The position numbers were made by a program, and so were the translations under genes. A stretch of DNA of 64,000 bases from contig NZ_CP018835.1 in the NCBI RefSeq assembly GCF_002196515.1, positions 2,294,001 to 2,358,000 on the forward strand, read 5' to 3'. Of this stretch, positions 16,356 through 25,312 are shown piece after piece. Positions within the stretch are counted from its first letter, which is position 1. Each line of letters starts with the position of its first letter. Under the pieces are notes generated by a model. The model had not been told where the DNA came from. It saw only the letters and a program-made list of their open reading frames with translations, and ran no database searches. The stretch comes from Vibrio gazogenes. GTDB taxonomy: Bacteria; Pseudomonadota; Gammaproteobacteria; Enterobacterales; Vibrionaceae.

Positions 16356-17551
16356 TCATTGGCGCGCTGGCAATGTGCTTTATGTCAGTTGCATCTGCCA
16401 AGGCTTACATTGAACCTCGGGTGGGTGCCCGGGTTGGTTACCATTTGAGTGGGGGGGATGATCCTTTTACGGTTCAGCAGTTATTTGCCGGATTGAAGTA
16501 TGAGAATGAGTTTGAACAAGTCGAGTTTAAACTGGATACCGAGTTCAGCCATGACTTTGTTTACGACAGTCAGAATAACTACAGCACTCAGGCAGAAGAT
16601 GACCTTGAAGATTATTGGAAGGTTGATGATGCCTACTTTTCCTTTGAACTCTTCGATGCCTATTGGACGCTAGGCTATCAAAAAGTGGTGTGGGGGGAAG
16701 CGGATGATTTGCGCGTTGTTGACGTCGTCAATCCGCTCGACCTGCGAGACTTCGTCTTGTTTGATGTGGATGAGTACCGAGTCGCCTTGCCAATGCTGAA
16801 AGTCGAACAATATATCGGTGATGAATCGAATCTCAGCTTCCTGACCGTTTTTCAGTATCAGTCTAATCGCTATGCACCGGCTGGTGCAGAATTTGGTGAT
16901 ACGGCATTTTCTGGATTAGATGAACGGAAAGCCGGTCATCTCGAATTCGGAATCCGGTTCAATACCTATTGGATGGAAACCGATGTCAGCTTGTATAGCT
17001 TTTATGGGTATGAAGATGATCTTTTCAGTATCCCTGACAGTGCCGGAAATATCCAAAAGCCACTCAATCGATTCAAGATGTTCGGGCTCAGTACCAGTAA
17101 GGCAATTGATAACTGGGTTATTCGTACTGAATGGCTGTATGAAGATGATTTGAAGGTGATGGATTCGTCAGCAAACTTGGTGGCAGTGAATAAATATCAA
17201 GGGTTGCTTGGGTTGGACTATCGCTATCGGGACTGGACAGCAACGTTTCAGTATACCGACAGGCGATATGATGACTGGCAGCAAACACTAACGGTCACGC
17301 ATACCGATCCGACGATTACGTTCTCACTTGAACGTGAATATCTCTCGGGACGTCTCAGTTCTCGTCTGGCAATAACCTATATGGATGTTTCCGGCGGCGG
17401 TCGTTTGGATCAGCTCAAGTTGACATACAAATACAACGCAAAAACTAAGTTCAACCTCAATTTGGATAGTCTGAGTGGCAACCAAAATAACCTGCTCGGT
17501 CACTTCCGTGAGCAGGACAGAGTTTGGTTGGCTTTGACATATTATCTCTAA
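16343..17551 (+). CDS. Outer-membrane beta-barrel protein, DUF1302-like
   Basis: A 402-residue exported protein. A signal peptide (RRLIIGALAMCFMSVASA) is followed by many alternating amphipathic strands rich in Tyr and Trp (VGYHLSGGDD, DAYWTLGYQKVVWGEADD, LDYRYRDWTATFQY), ending in a hydrophobic strand VWLALTYYL. The YQKVVWGEAD block is typical of DUF1302-type proteins that occur beside LolA-like and RND genes. GGAGG at 16332 lies before the ATG. Its place between the enzymes and the transporter suggests an outer-membrane exit or acceptor for the product. Family assignment is from memory of such gene neighbourhoods and is moderately sure. Confidence 0.72.
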   Translation: MRRLIIGALAMCFMSVASAKAYIEPRVGARVGYHLSGGDDPFTVQQLFAGLKYENEFEQVEFKLDTEFSHDFVYDSQNNYSTQAEDDLEDYWKVDDAYFSFELFDAYWTLGYQKVVWGEADDLRVVDVVNPLDLRDFVLFDVDEYRVALPMLKVEQYIGDESNLSFLTVFQYQSNRYAPAGAEFGDTAFSGLDERKAGHLEFGIRFNTYWMETDVSLYSFYGYEDDLFSIPDSAGNIQKPLNRFKMFGLSTSKAIDNWVIRTEWLYEDDLKVMDSSANLVAVNKYQGLLGLDYRYRDWTATFQYTDRRYDDWQQTLTVTHTDPTITFSLEREYLSGRLSSRLAITYMDVSGGGRLDQLKLTYKYNAKTKFNLNLDSLSGNQNNLLGHFREQDRVWLALTYYL

Positions 17552-17560
17552 GGGTCTGTT

Positions 17561-18394
17561 ATGAAACACTATTTAATAATTGCAGCTTTACTTTACGCAG
17601 GCTTATCTGTTGCCAGCGAGAATGTGAATACGATTTTAACCAAGGTCAGAGATCGAAATGATGGCCATGACTATGTCTCTCAATTGACGCTGGTGAATAA
17701 AACGGAAGGCCGTATGGTCAATAAGCGTCAGATGTTGATGTTACAGAAGGACATTGATACGGACGAGGTGATGGTCTTAGCTGTACAAGCGCCGGTGGAT
17801 GTCCGAGATGTGAGTTTTCTGATTAAAACCTATCAGGAAGCCAAAGGAGAGGAGGACGAACAGTGGATGTTTTTACCTGCGTTCCGTAAGGTTCGCCGTA
17901 TCTCGTCTCAGGATAAGCGCGGCGCCTTTATGGGCAGCGAATTTGAATATTTTGATTTGGATAAGTTACGGGTGTCTGACTTCAACTCGAAGATCTTAAG
18001 AGAGGAGAAAGTTGGCGAACGGCCCGCTGTCGTCATTGAACGGATTCCCGTCTCTCAGGATGTCATCAATAAATCTGGATATCACCGTGTGATTGTTTGG
18101 ATCGACAAGGAGAGAGAGATCGTATTGCGCCAAGATTATTACAATGCCAAAGGGATTTTATTTAAACGACAACATACCGAGTCGGTGGAACAGATTCAAA
18201 ACATATGGACCATTATGCATTCAGTGATGGATAACCTTGTCGAAGGAAAAAGTAGTGAACTTATCTACAAGCAGACCCAATACAATGTCGGACTGGATGA
18301 CAAACTATTCCGAAAAGGTAAGTTAAAGCGGGGCTATAAGATGAGTGATTTGCCCGACTCCGTTAGCTTTTCGACAGCGCAGGAGAATAAATGA
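17561..18394 (+). CDS. LolA-like outer-membrane lipoprotein-sorting family protein
   Basis: A 277-residue periplasmic protein with a signal peptide (KHYLIIAALLYAGLSVAS). The mature part resembles the LolA-like (pfam17131-type) fold: repeated TLVNKTEGR-like strands, WMFLPAFRKVRRISSQDKR, MGSEFEYFDLDKL and YHRVIVWIDKE. Such proteins form a hydrophobic half-barrel and are usually encoded next to RND/MMPL transporters. It probably takes a lipid-like product from the transporter and hands it to the outer membrane. Its stop overlaps the start of the transporter gene. Confidence 0.82.
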   Translation: MKHYLIIAALLYAGLSVASENVNTILTKVRDRNDGHDYVSQLTLVNKTEGRMVNKRQMLMLQKDIDTDEVMVLAVQAPVDVRDVSFLIKTYQEAKGEEDEQWMFLPAFRKVRRISSQDKRGAFMGSEFEYFDLDKLRVSDFNSKILREEKVGERPAVVIERIPVSQDVINKSGYHRVIVWIDKEREIVLRQDYYNAKGILFKRQHTESVEQIQNIWTIMHSVMDNLVEGKSSELIYKQTQYNVGLDDKLFRKGKLKRGYKMSDLPDSVSFSTAQENK

Positions 18395-21024
18395 TGGCTG
18401 AGCGTTATCTCAATTTTGTTTTTCGTTATCCGAAATCTATTTTGGTTTTGCTCGTTTTAATTACCGGCTATTTTTTGATGGCTTTGGGAAATTTGAGTGA
18501 AGACAACAATCCTTATTTTTTACCGGAGAGCCATCCAGCTCGACATGCTATTTATGAAATCAGGGAGGAGTTCACCGGCACTTATGATTCAGTTTTAATT
18601 GTTCTCTACAATCCAGATACGATTTTTAATCAAGCCAGTCTTGATGCGATTTTTGAACTGACGAAGCAGTCACGTGTGATGACATTTGTTGATGAGACCG
18701 ACGAACAACGCTTGATTGCGATTCGGGATCGTTACACGGATCAGCCTCAACTTGGACAGGTCATTGATCAAATTTTGGCTGATGGCCTGACACAAAGTGA
18801 TGGCTATCTTGCCCGTGACCTGTATGAGCAGAGTGCTGAATGGGGAATCCGTGATGAAGACCGCCGTTATATTTCGGTCTTTGCTGAGCGAGTAGAGCCG
18901 ATACGGGAAATGGCGGGTTTGGCTGCGACGGAAAATGTATTCATTGATGATGACGGGACAATTATTGCGCGTAAAACCATCAATAATTATGGCCAAGACC
19001 CAGAAGTCATTAAAGGTGCTGTCCTCGATAATGAATTGATGGAAAAGGGGACCGTTGATCCGTCGGGTCATGTCGCGATGATTACGGTTGAGCTTAGTCT
19101 GCATTCTGATGACGCTTATGGACAGGTCAGAGCTTACGAACAATTTAAGCAGATGGTTGCGGATTACCGGGCAAGTCATCCAGAATTTAAGGATGAGGTT
19201 TATGTCGGTGGGGTCCCGGTATTTTTTGCGGCTCAAAAACAAGTTATCGATCATGATTTCGGAACATTACTTCCTTTGGTCTTATTGCTGATTGCGGTCA
19301 TTCTTGCTGTCTTTTTCCGTTCAGTGTTAGGCGTCGTTCTCCCTCTACTCAATGTCGTGATGTGTACGATTTGGACTTTGGGGATGATGGCGATTATCCA
19401 GGCACCATTGGATATTATTACTGCTGTATTGCCTGTATTTTTGATTACCATTTGCTCGTCAGACGCCATCCATATGATGGCAGAGTATTATCATCAGAAG
19501 AAAATTCAGAAAAGTCGCCTTCCTGCACTCAGAAAGGCCACGTTGTTGATGATCTCTCCGGTTGTTCTCACGACTGTGACGACCTGTTTTACGTTCACTC
19601 TTTCCACATCAACAAGTATCGAGAGTTTACGCAATTTTGGTATTTTCATTTCTTTTGGGATGTTTGTTGCACTGATCATTTCTTTATTGTTAATCCCTGC
19701 TTGTCTGGCGCTGTTCCCTGGAAAATCAAAGGGGGTCACTGAGCACACCGAGGTGGAGGAAAGTGAAGAAAGGGCCGTTGCGAGAAAATATTTGATTAGC
19801 CGTATCTTGATTGCTGCATTGCAACCCGTGATTCACAATCGCGGCATTTTTACGGGGATTTTCATTCTGCTACTTGGTGGTGCATCATTTCTCGCCACGC
19901 AGGTGAAAATTGATGACATGGGAAGTGGCTATTTTGCAAAAGATAGTGTGTTTCGCATTGCAGATACTTTCATCAATGATCATATCGCAGGCACAAGTCC
20001 GGGATGGGTTCAGGTTGATTCCGGTAGCGCAAATGGTGCACTCAGTTTAAAAATGCTTCGTTTTATAGATCAACTGGAAACGTTTATCCATCAACAAGAG
20101 TATGCCACATATAGCTATTCGGCTGCGCGCTATGTTCGTCGTATTAACTACACCTTGAATGATTTTGAACCGTCATATAATCGTCTTCCTGAGGATGTTG
20201 AGCGGTTTGTTGAAATTGATCCGGATACCGGAGAAAAATATGACGTTGAGATCTCTGGGCGTGACATTGTCCGTCAGTCGATTCTGATGTACGAAAATAG
20301 TGGCGGAACGGATACGACAAATGTGTATAACGAAGATTTCTCTAAAACCGTATTGTTGTATACATTAGGGACGACAGTTGCGAGTGACTATCAAGCATTT
20401 TTGGGCAAACTACGGCCGTGGTTAGCAGAAAACACCCCACAAGGCTATCAAGTGAAACTGGCTGGCTCTCCCGTGATTTGGACCGCAGTGCTTGATGCTT
20501 TGGTGATGAGCCAAACTCAAAGCGCTGTAATCGCATTGTTCATTGTCTTGGCTGTCATGAGTTTGTGGATGCGTTCGCTTAAATTGGGAATTGCCGGCAC
20601 GTTGCCCTTAGTGACGACTGTCATGTGTTATTTCTCGCTCATGACAATCTTGGACATTGAGCTGAATATCGGGACTGCGATTATCTCATTTTTGGTGTTA
20701 GGGATCGTCGATTACTCCGTGCACTATATCTTGCGAATTCAATTAGAGCTCAAGCAGGGGGGAACGATTGATGAAGCGCTGTTAAATGCGGTGAGTGTTT
20801 CTGGACGAGCGATTATTGCGAATGTTTTGGTTTTCAGTATAGGGTTTGTCGCACTGTTATTCTCTCAATATAAGCCTTTAGTGGATCTCGGTACATTAGT
20901 TGGTTTATCCCTGTTGATTAGCGGCATTATGACGTTGTTTGTTGTCACGCTATTCGCCCCTTGGTTCTTTTCAGGCATGCAGCGGGAAAAAGTGAATGAA
21001 AAAGAAGCTTTGTCAGTGAACTGA
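18391..21024 (+). CDS. RND/MMPL-family lipid exporter
   Basis: An 877-residue inner-membrane protein of the MMPL/HpnN type. Residues near 15-35 form the first membrane helix; a periplasmic loop follows (about 40-280) and then a cluster of helices including VLLLIAVILAVFFRSVLGVV. The pattern repeats in the second half (loop near 500-690, then helices to the C terminus). An Asp-containing helix typical of proton coupling (ICSSDAIHMMAEYYH) and its counterpart (LGIVDYSVHYILRI) are visible. It should extract a hydrophobic product from the inner membrane. ATG 18391 and ATG 18394 are both possible behind AGGAG at 18381. It is the last gene of the cluster. Confidence 0.88.
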   Translation: MMAERYLNFVFRYPKSILVLLVLITGYFLMALGNLSEDNNPYFLPESHPARHAIYEIREEFTGTYDSVLIVLYNPDTIFNQASLDAIFELTKQSRVMTFVDETDEQRLIAIRDRYTDQPQLGQVIDQILADGLTQSDGYLARDLYEQSAEWGIRDEDRRYISVFAERVEPIREMAGLAATENVFIDDDGTIIARKTINNYGQDPEVIKGAVLDNELMEKGTVDPSGHVAMITVELSLHSDDAYGQVRAYEQFKQMVADYRASHPEFKDEVYVGGVPVFFAAQKQVIDHDFGTLLPLVLLLIAVILAVFFRSVLGVVLPLLNVVMCTIWTLGMMAIIQAPLDIITAVLPVFLITICSSDAIHMMAEYYHQKKIQKSRLPALRKATLLMISPVVLTTVTTCFTFTLSTSTSIESLRNFGIFISFGMFVALIISLLLIPACLALFPGKSKGVTEHTEVEESEERAVARKYLISRILIAALQPVIHNRGIFTGIFILLLGGASFLATQVKIDDMGSGYFAKDSVFRIADTFINDHIAGTSPGWVQVDSGSANGALSLKMLRFIDQLETFIHQQEYATYSYSAARYVRRINYTLNDFEPSYNRLPEDVERFVEIDPDTGEKYDVEISGRDIVRQSILMYENSGGTDTTNVYNEDFSKTVLLYTLGTTVASDYQAFLGKLRPWLAENTPQGYQVKLAGSPVIWTAVLDALVMSQTQSAVIALFIVLAVMSLWMRSLKLGIAGTLPLVTTVMCYFSLMTILDIELNIGTAIISFLVLGIVDYSVHYILRIQLELKQGGTIDEALLNAVSVSGRAIIANVLVFSIGFVALLFSQYKPLVDLGTLVGLSLLISGIMTLFVVTLFAPWFFSGMQREKVNEKEALSVN

Positions 21025-21092
21025 TTCGGTTTGAGCTGAACAATTAACGTCAACAGCCCCTAGTAAAATCAGTGTCATACCAGTATTGAAGA

Positions 21093-21124
21093 GAAGTAGC
21101 CGAGGTTCGGTTACTTCTTTTTTA
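21093..21124 (+). terminator. Intrinsic terminator closing the biosynthetic cluster
   Basis: An 11-bp stem with one G-T pair (GAAGTAGCCGA with TCGGTTACTTC), a 3-base loop and a T run. It lies 69 bases after the transporter stop. Confidence 0.9.
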
Positions 21125-21205
21125 TTATCTGACGATTCTTGATTTCTTGCTTCTATCCTGCACAATAGCGACCTGATTTCGGCAGTCGTGTGGCGTAGGA
21201 TCTTC

Positions 21206-21784
21206 ATGTTACTCATTATTGATAATTATGATTCGTTTACTTACAACCTGTATCAGTATTTCTGTGAACTGGGGGTAGAAGTCAACGTGGTCCGTAATGA
21301 CCAGATTGATATTGCCGGCATTACGTCTCTCAGCCCTTCCCATCTCGTGATTTCTCCGGGGCCATGTACTCCGAATGAAGCGGGGATCTCGCTTGATGTC
21401 GTCAAACATTTCGCGGGTCAGCTTCCTTTACTTGGCGTTTGTCTCGGCCATCAGGCGATTGCACAGGCTTTTGGCGCTAAGGTTGTCCGTGCCAAGCAAG
21501 TTATGCATGGGAAAGTCTCACCGATATGTCATCGTGGTCAGGGACTCTTTCATGGTTTAAATCATCCATTGACGGTGACTCGCTATCACTCTTTAGTTGT
21601 TGAGCAACAGAGCTTACCGGATTGTTTTGAAATCACCGCTTGGACTGAAACCGTCGAGGGTGATGTTGAGGAGATCATGGGATATCAACACCGAACCCTC
21701 CCCATTGATGCCGTTCAGTTTCATCCGGAATCGATCAAAACCGAACAAGGTCATGCGTTGCTGGCGAATTTTTTACGTCGTTAA
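21206..21784 (+). CDS. pabA: Aminodeoxychorismate/anthranilate synthase component II (glutaminase)
   Basis: A 192-residue class-I glutamine amidotransferase that supplies ammonia to the PabB or TrpE partner for folate or tryptophan synthesis. It begins [14 protein letters not shown] and carries the nucleophile Cys79 in [10 protein letters not shown], plus FHPESI near the end for His and Glu. The upstream GTG (21188) adds six residues not found in the family, so ATG 21206 is chosen. In vibrios pabA commonly stands before argD/astC, as here. It does not look like part of the preceding cluster, which ends at a terminator. The trp operon is not in this window. Confidence 0.9.
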   Translation: MLLIIDNYDSFTYNLYQYFCELGVEVNVVRNDQIDIAGITSLSPSHLVISPGPCTPNEAGISLDVVKHFAGQLPLLGVCLGHQAIAQAFGAKVVRAKQVMHGKVSPICHRGQGLFHGLNHPLTVTRYHSLVVEQQSLPDCFEITAWTETVEGDVEEIMGYQHRTLPIDAVQFHPESIKTEQGHALLANFLRR

Positions 21785-21838
21785 GTCTGTATGGCGTGCC
21801 ATCGTGACAACAACAATTAAATAAAAAATCATTTTTAT

Positions 21839-21852
21839 TGCATATTTATACA
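21839..21852. promoter_or_regulatory. Possible ArgR box before argD
   Basis: TGCATATTTATACA resembles the ARG-box core TGAAT-N4-ATTCA with two differences. It lies about 200 bases before argD. A single weak site is low evidence. Confidence 0.3.
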
Positions 21853-21896
21853 TGTAGAATGAGTTGTGACAGAATCATCTGACAAGTCTCTATGTG

Positions 21897-21929
21897 AATG
21901 ATATTGTCTATTTGTAATGATATTGTCTA
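21897..21929. repeat. Two 14-bp direct repeats upstream of argD
   Basis: AATGATATTGTCTA occurs exactly at 21897-21910 and 21916-21929, a 19-base period close to two DNA turns. This spacing suits a protein binding twice on one face, but the pattern is not one I recognise. Confidence 0.7.
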
Positions 21930-22048
21930 CTGACATTGAATGTATCGTATCTTCAACCACGCCAATACAGTCAGTATGAACAGATCATCTATACTGGTGA
22001 ATATTGGGATGGGTCGGTTGTAAGCTCACGAGCGAAGAGGGAGTGTGA

Positions 22049-23260
22049 ATGGCTACACAAAATAATGTCGATCGGGCGCAATTTGATGAGGTCATGGTGC
22101 CTTGCTACAGCCCGATGGAAGTGATTCCGGTGAGGGGAAAAGGATCTCGGTTGTGGGATCAAGCAGAAAAAGAATATGTCGATTTTGCCGGGGGGATTGC
22201 GGTCAGTTGTTTAGGTCATTGCCACCCTGCGATGGTTGATGCATTGACTGACCAAGCTCAGAAGCTTTGGCATTTGAGCAATGTGATGACCAATGAGCCG
22301 GCATTGCGTTTGGCCAGAAAACTGACAGAACTGAGTTTCGCTGAGAAAGTATTCTTTGCCAATTCAGGGGCTGAAGCGAATGAAGCGGCACTAAAATTGG
22401 CTCGCCGTTGGGCGGCAGATAATTATGGACCGGAAAAATCGGAAATTATTGCTTTTAAACAGGGATTTCATGGCCGGACATTTTTTACGGTGACTGTTGG
22501 GGGGCAATCGACTTATTCTGATGGCTTTGGTCCGAAACCTTCGGATGTCGTTCACTTACCTTATAATGATCTGGCGGCGTTCAAGGCTCAAATTTCAGAT
22601 CGGACGTGCGCTGTGATGATGGAGCCGTTACAGGGCGAAGGTGGGATTATTACTCCGACAACAGAATTTATTCAGGCTGTCAGAGCGCTGTGTGACGAAC
22701 ATAATGCCTTATTGATTTTTGATGAAGTTCAGACCGGTAATGGCCGGACTGGTGACTTCTATGCGTATCAGGGAACCGACGTGATACCGGATATCCTCAG
22801 TACAGCGAAATCATTGGGCGGCGGATTCCCGATTGGTGCGATGTTAACGACAACAGCGATTGCATCTCACTTTAAGGTCGGTGTGCATGGATCAACGTAT
22901 GGTGGTAATCCACTTGCCTGTGCAGTGGCAGAAGCTGTCGTGAATATAACATCTCAACCTCAGGTGCTGGATGGCGTCAAAGAGAAAGAAGCGCTGTTCC
23001 GTGACGGGCTAGAGCGAATTAATGCCAAGTATCCGATATTCAGTGAGATCCGTGGCAAAGGTTTATTGCTCGGGGCGGTGTTGACGGAAGATTGGCATGG
23101 CCGGGCGCGTGACATACTACAGGCTGCCGGTAAAGAAGGTGTGCTCGTTTTAGTTGCCGGGCCAAATGTGGTTCGCTTCACACCGTCACTGGTGATTGAG
23201 GATGACGATATTCAAGAAGGCTTGTTACGTCTGGAAAAAGCCATTGCATCATTAACTTAG
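22049..23260 (+). CDS. argD: Acetylornithine/succinylornithine aminotransferase
   Basis: A 403-residue class-III PLP enzyme. It transaminates N-acetylornithine in arginine synthesis and succinylornithine in the AST arginine-degradation route. Marks are [52 protein letters not shown] and PLP-Lys254 in [11 protein letters not shown]. It is followed by astA, so in this setting it probably also serves as astC. The ATG at 22049 has GAGGGAG upstream. In many vibrios this one gene covers both roles, which is why argD and astC are both used as names. Confidence 0.93.
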   Translation: MATQNNVDRAQFDEVMVPCYSPMEVIPVRGKGSRLWDQAEKEYVDFAGGIAVSCLGHCHPAMVDALTDQAQKLWHLSNVMTNEPALRLARKLTELSFAEKVFFANSGAEANEAALKLARRWAADNYGPEKSEIIAFKQGFHGRTFFTVTVGGQSTYSDGFGPKPSDVVHLPYNDLAAFKAQISDRTCAVMMEPLQGEGGIITPTTEFIQAVRALCDEHNALLIFDEVQTGNGRTGDFYAYQGTDVIPDILSTAKSLGGGFPIGAMLTTTAIASHFKVGVHGSTYGGNPLACAVAEAVVNITSQPQVLDGVKEKEALFRDGLERINAKYPIFSEIRGKGLLLGAVLTEDWHGRARDILQAAGKEGVLVLVAGPNVVRFTPSLVIEDDDIQEGLLRLEKAIASLT

Positions 23261-23269
23261 TTTAAATTT

Positions 23270-23298
23270 TAGCTCAGGTTCGCAACGATCCTGAGCTA
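23270..23298. other. 9-bp hairpin between argD and astA
   Basis: TAGCTCAGG and CCTGAGCTA are exact reverse complements with an 11-base loop, just after the argD stop. No T run follows, so it may be an RNA-processing or stability element rather than a terminator. Confidence 0.5.
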
Positions 23299-23353
23299 TG
23301 CTTATAGTCAGACTGGTTTCATTTCGAACTCAGGTTTTCAGGGAGAGACATCC

Positions 23354-24376
23354 ATGCTTGTGGTTCGTCCCATAACAATGACTGACTATAATGCGCTCTA
23401 TCATTGTGCGATAGAATCTGGTTATGGTTTTACATCACTACCTGTCAATGAGGCGCTGTTATCTCACCGCATTGAACATTCAGAAGCGAGTTTTGCAAAA
23501 ACGGATGTTCAGTCTCCGACAGATGAAAGTTACTTGATGGTCGGGGTGGATAGCGAAAGTGGCCGGATTGCCGGTACAACTGCAATCGAAGCCTACGTCG
23601 GCTGGGATACGCCGTCCTACTCTTATCATATTAGTACTATTCTTCATTCCTCCCGCCGTTTAGGCGTCAACAAAATCGTGAAATTACTGACGCTTGGCAA
23701 TAACTATACCGGGAGCTCCGAGTTGTGCACGCTGTTCCTTTTACCCGAATATCGTACCGGACTCAACGGACGGTTGATGTCAAAATGCCGCTTCCTGATG
23801 CTGGCGGAACACCGGGAACGTTTTGCTCAAACAATTATTGCTGAAATGAGAGGCGTCTCTGATGAACAGGGAAACTCTCCGTTCTGGCAATGGTTGCAGG
23901 AACATTTCTTCTCCATTGATTTTTCTCTGGCAGATTATTTGACGGGGTCGGGGCATAAAGGATTTATTGCTGAACTGATGCCAAAATTACCGATCTATAT
24001 CAATCTGCTTAGTCCTGAAGCCCAAGCCGTAATCGGGAAGGTGCATGATAAGACGAAGCCGGCTTTGAAATTATTGGAAGAAGAGGGGTTCTCCTGCCGT
24101 AATTATGTCGATATTTTTGATGCGGGCCCAACCGTTGAATGTGACTTACGCCATATTGAATCGGTCCGGCATTCGGTGTCTGCGACGGTCAAAGTCGCCC
24201 AGCATCAGAGTCGGCAGAAAGTCATACTCAGTAATACTTCATTTGAATTTTTCCGGGCGACGGTTGCTGAGGTCGACTTCCACCCGGAATCTGAGACTGT
24301 GATTATCACGCCTGAAGTTGCTCAGGCTTTGTTGATTCAGTCTGGTGATCGGGTTCGTTTTCTGATGATTCGTTAA
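23354..24376 (+). CDS. astA: Arginine N-succinyltransferase
   Basis: First enzyme of the AST pathway, adding a succinyl group to arginine from succinyl-CoA. A 340-residue protein beginning LVVRPITMTDYNAL, with the family blocks SYSYHISTILHSS, LGNNYTGSSELCTLFL and FLADYLTG-like (FSLADYLTGSGHKGFIAEL). GGGAGAGA precedes the ATG at 23354. astD, expected next in related genomes, is absent from the 68-base gap to the following gene; astB and astE are also not in the window. Confidence 0.93.
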   Translation: MLVVRPITMTDYNALYHCAIESGYGFTSLPVNEALLSHRIEHSEASFAKTDVQSPTDESYLMVGVDSESGRIAGTTAIEAYVGWDTPSYSYHISTILHSSRRLGVNKIVKLLTLGNNYTGSSELCTLFLLPEYRTGLNGRLMSKCRFLMLAEHRERFAQTIIAEMRGVSDEQGNSPFWQWLQEHFFSIDFSLADYLTGSGHKGFIAELMPKLPIYINLLSPEAQAVIGKVHDKTKPALKLLEEEGFSCRNYVDIFDAGPTVECDLRHIESVRHSVSATVKVAQHQSRQKVILSNTSFEFFRATVAEVDFHPESETVIITPEVAQALLIQSGDRVRFLMIR

Positions 24377-24444
24377 TCCCTCCCCTGAATCTGAAGGCAG
24401 GAACGCGATGGTAGCCCAAGATAATTGATAAAGAAGGAGGCGCT

Positions 24445-25239
24445 ATGACGCTGGACTCATTGTTTGCCGCATTATGGCAAGATTATACAACCAGACTTTG
24501 TCCATCAGCGCAGCGGATTCATGAATTACTTCAAGAAGATGAGCCGTTAAGCAATGATCATATTGCGTTGCGGACATTTAATTTACCGCAAGTGAACCTT
24601 GATGTGATGGCGGAACCATGGGTTCGACTGGGATATGTCTCGAAAGGGCATTATCAGTTTGAAGGAAAAATGTTAGCCGCACAGCACTTTGAGCATCCGA
24701 ATCCCAAGTTACCCAAAGTGTTCATCAGTGAGCTGGAAGTGGAACGCTGTTCTGAATCTTTGCAAAAGATCGTGAGAAGTTTGGTCTCTCATGTCCGGCC
24801 CGAAATGGTTGCTGATGCTGACTTCCTTTATGGTGGACGTTTATGGCCAGTGTCACTCGAGCAGTATTATCTATTGGCTGAAGAAAGTGAGTATGCCGCT
24901 TGGGTTGCTGCACATGGTTACGGTGCGAACCATTTTACCGTGAGCGTGAATCAGCTGGCTCGTTTTAGTCAGGTTGCGGACGTGAATACTTATCTGCACC
25001 AGCATGATTTTGCAATCAATTCATCAGGGGGCGAAGTAAAAGGCTCTCCAGCGTTATTTCTGGAACAGTCATCGACGATGGCTGATCGAGTGGCGGTTGA
25101 ATTTGATGAGGCGGCGTTGTTGGTTCCCGGTGGCTTTTACGAATTTGCCAAACGTTACCCGATGGCAAATGGCATCTTGTATCCCGGATTTGTTGAAGCC
25201 TCTGCGGACAAAATTTTTGAAAGTACCAATAACCAGTGA
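24445..25239 (+). CDS. DUF1338 (HglS/YdcJ-type) 2-oxoacid dioxygenase-like protein
   Basis: A 264-residue member of the DUF1338 family. In Pseudomonas, HglS of this family turns 2-oxoadipate into 2-hydroxyglutarate. Expected metal ligands are visible: His39 in NDHIALRTF, His163 in GANHFTVSV, and Glu233 in GGFYEFAKRYP. It is considerably shorter than HglS, so the substrate may differ. AAGGAGG lies ideally before the ATG at 24445. It shares the direction of astA and lies 68 bases after it, suggesting a link with amino-acid breakdown. It converges on crp across a shared terminator. Confidence 0.8.
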   Translation: MTLDSLFAALWQDYTTRLCPSAQRIHELLQEDEPLSNDHIALRTFNLPQVNLDVMAEPWVRLGYVSKGHYQFEGKMLAAQHFEHPNPKLPKVFISELEVERCSESLQKIVRSLVSHVRPEMVADADFLYGGRLWPVSLEQYYLLAEESEYAAWVAAHGYGANHFTVSVNQLARFSQVADVNTYLHQHDFAINSSGGEVKGSPALFLEQSSTMADRVAVEFDEAALLVPGGFYEFAKRYPMANGILYPGFVEASADKIFESTNNQ

Positions 25240-25263
25240 TGTATTCTTTCAATCGTCGTAAAT

Positions 25264-25292
25264 AAAAGAGCCATCGCGAGGATGGCTCTTTT
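25264..25292. terminator. Bidirectional terminator between the DUF1338 gene and crp
   Basis: A perfect 12-bp stem (AAAAGAGCCATC with GATGGCTCTTTT) and 5-base loop between convergent genes, with T runs in both directions. Confidence 0.92.
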
Positions 25293-25312
25293 GTTGGTTC
25301 AAGCTGAAAAAA

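Noticed and set aside
18670-19254. Long minus-strand frame inside the MMPL gene
   Set aside because: Antisense to a well-supported transporter and without family marks.
6832-21024. Aryl-polyene, flexirubin or prodigiosin cluster
   Set aside because: No dehydratase, ammonia-lyase, acyltransferase or pyrrole-forming genes; the fusion enzyme points to an amine instead.
6832-21024. Polyunsaturated fatty acid (Pfa) synthase
   Set aside because: Those are large multidomain proteins with tandem ACPs; here all domains are separate except the aminotransferase fusion.
21206-21784. pabA as part of the biosynthetic cluster
   Set aside because: A strong terminator precedes it, and pabA beside argD/astA is the usual vibrio arrangement.
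23270-23298. Hairpin after argD as an intrinsic terminator
   Set aside because: No T run follows the stem; listed as an undefined hairpin.
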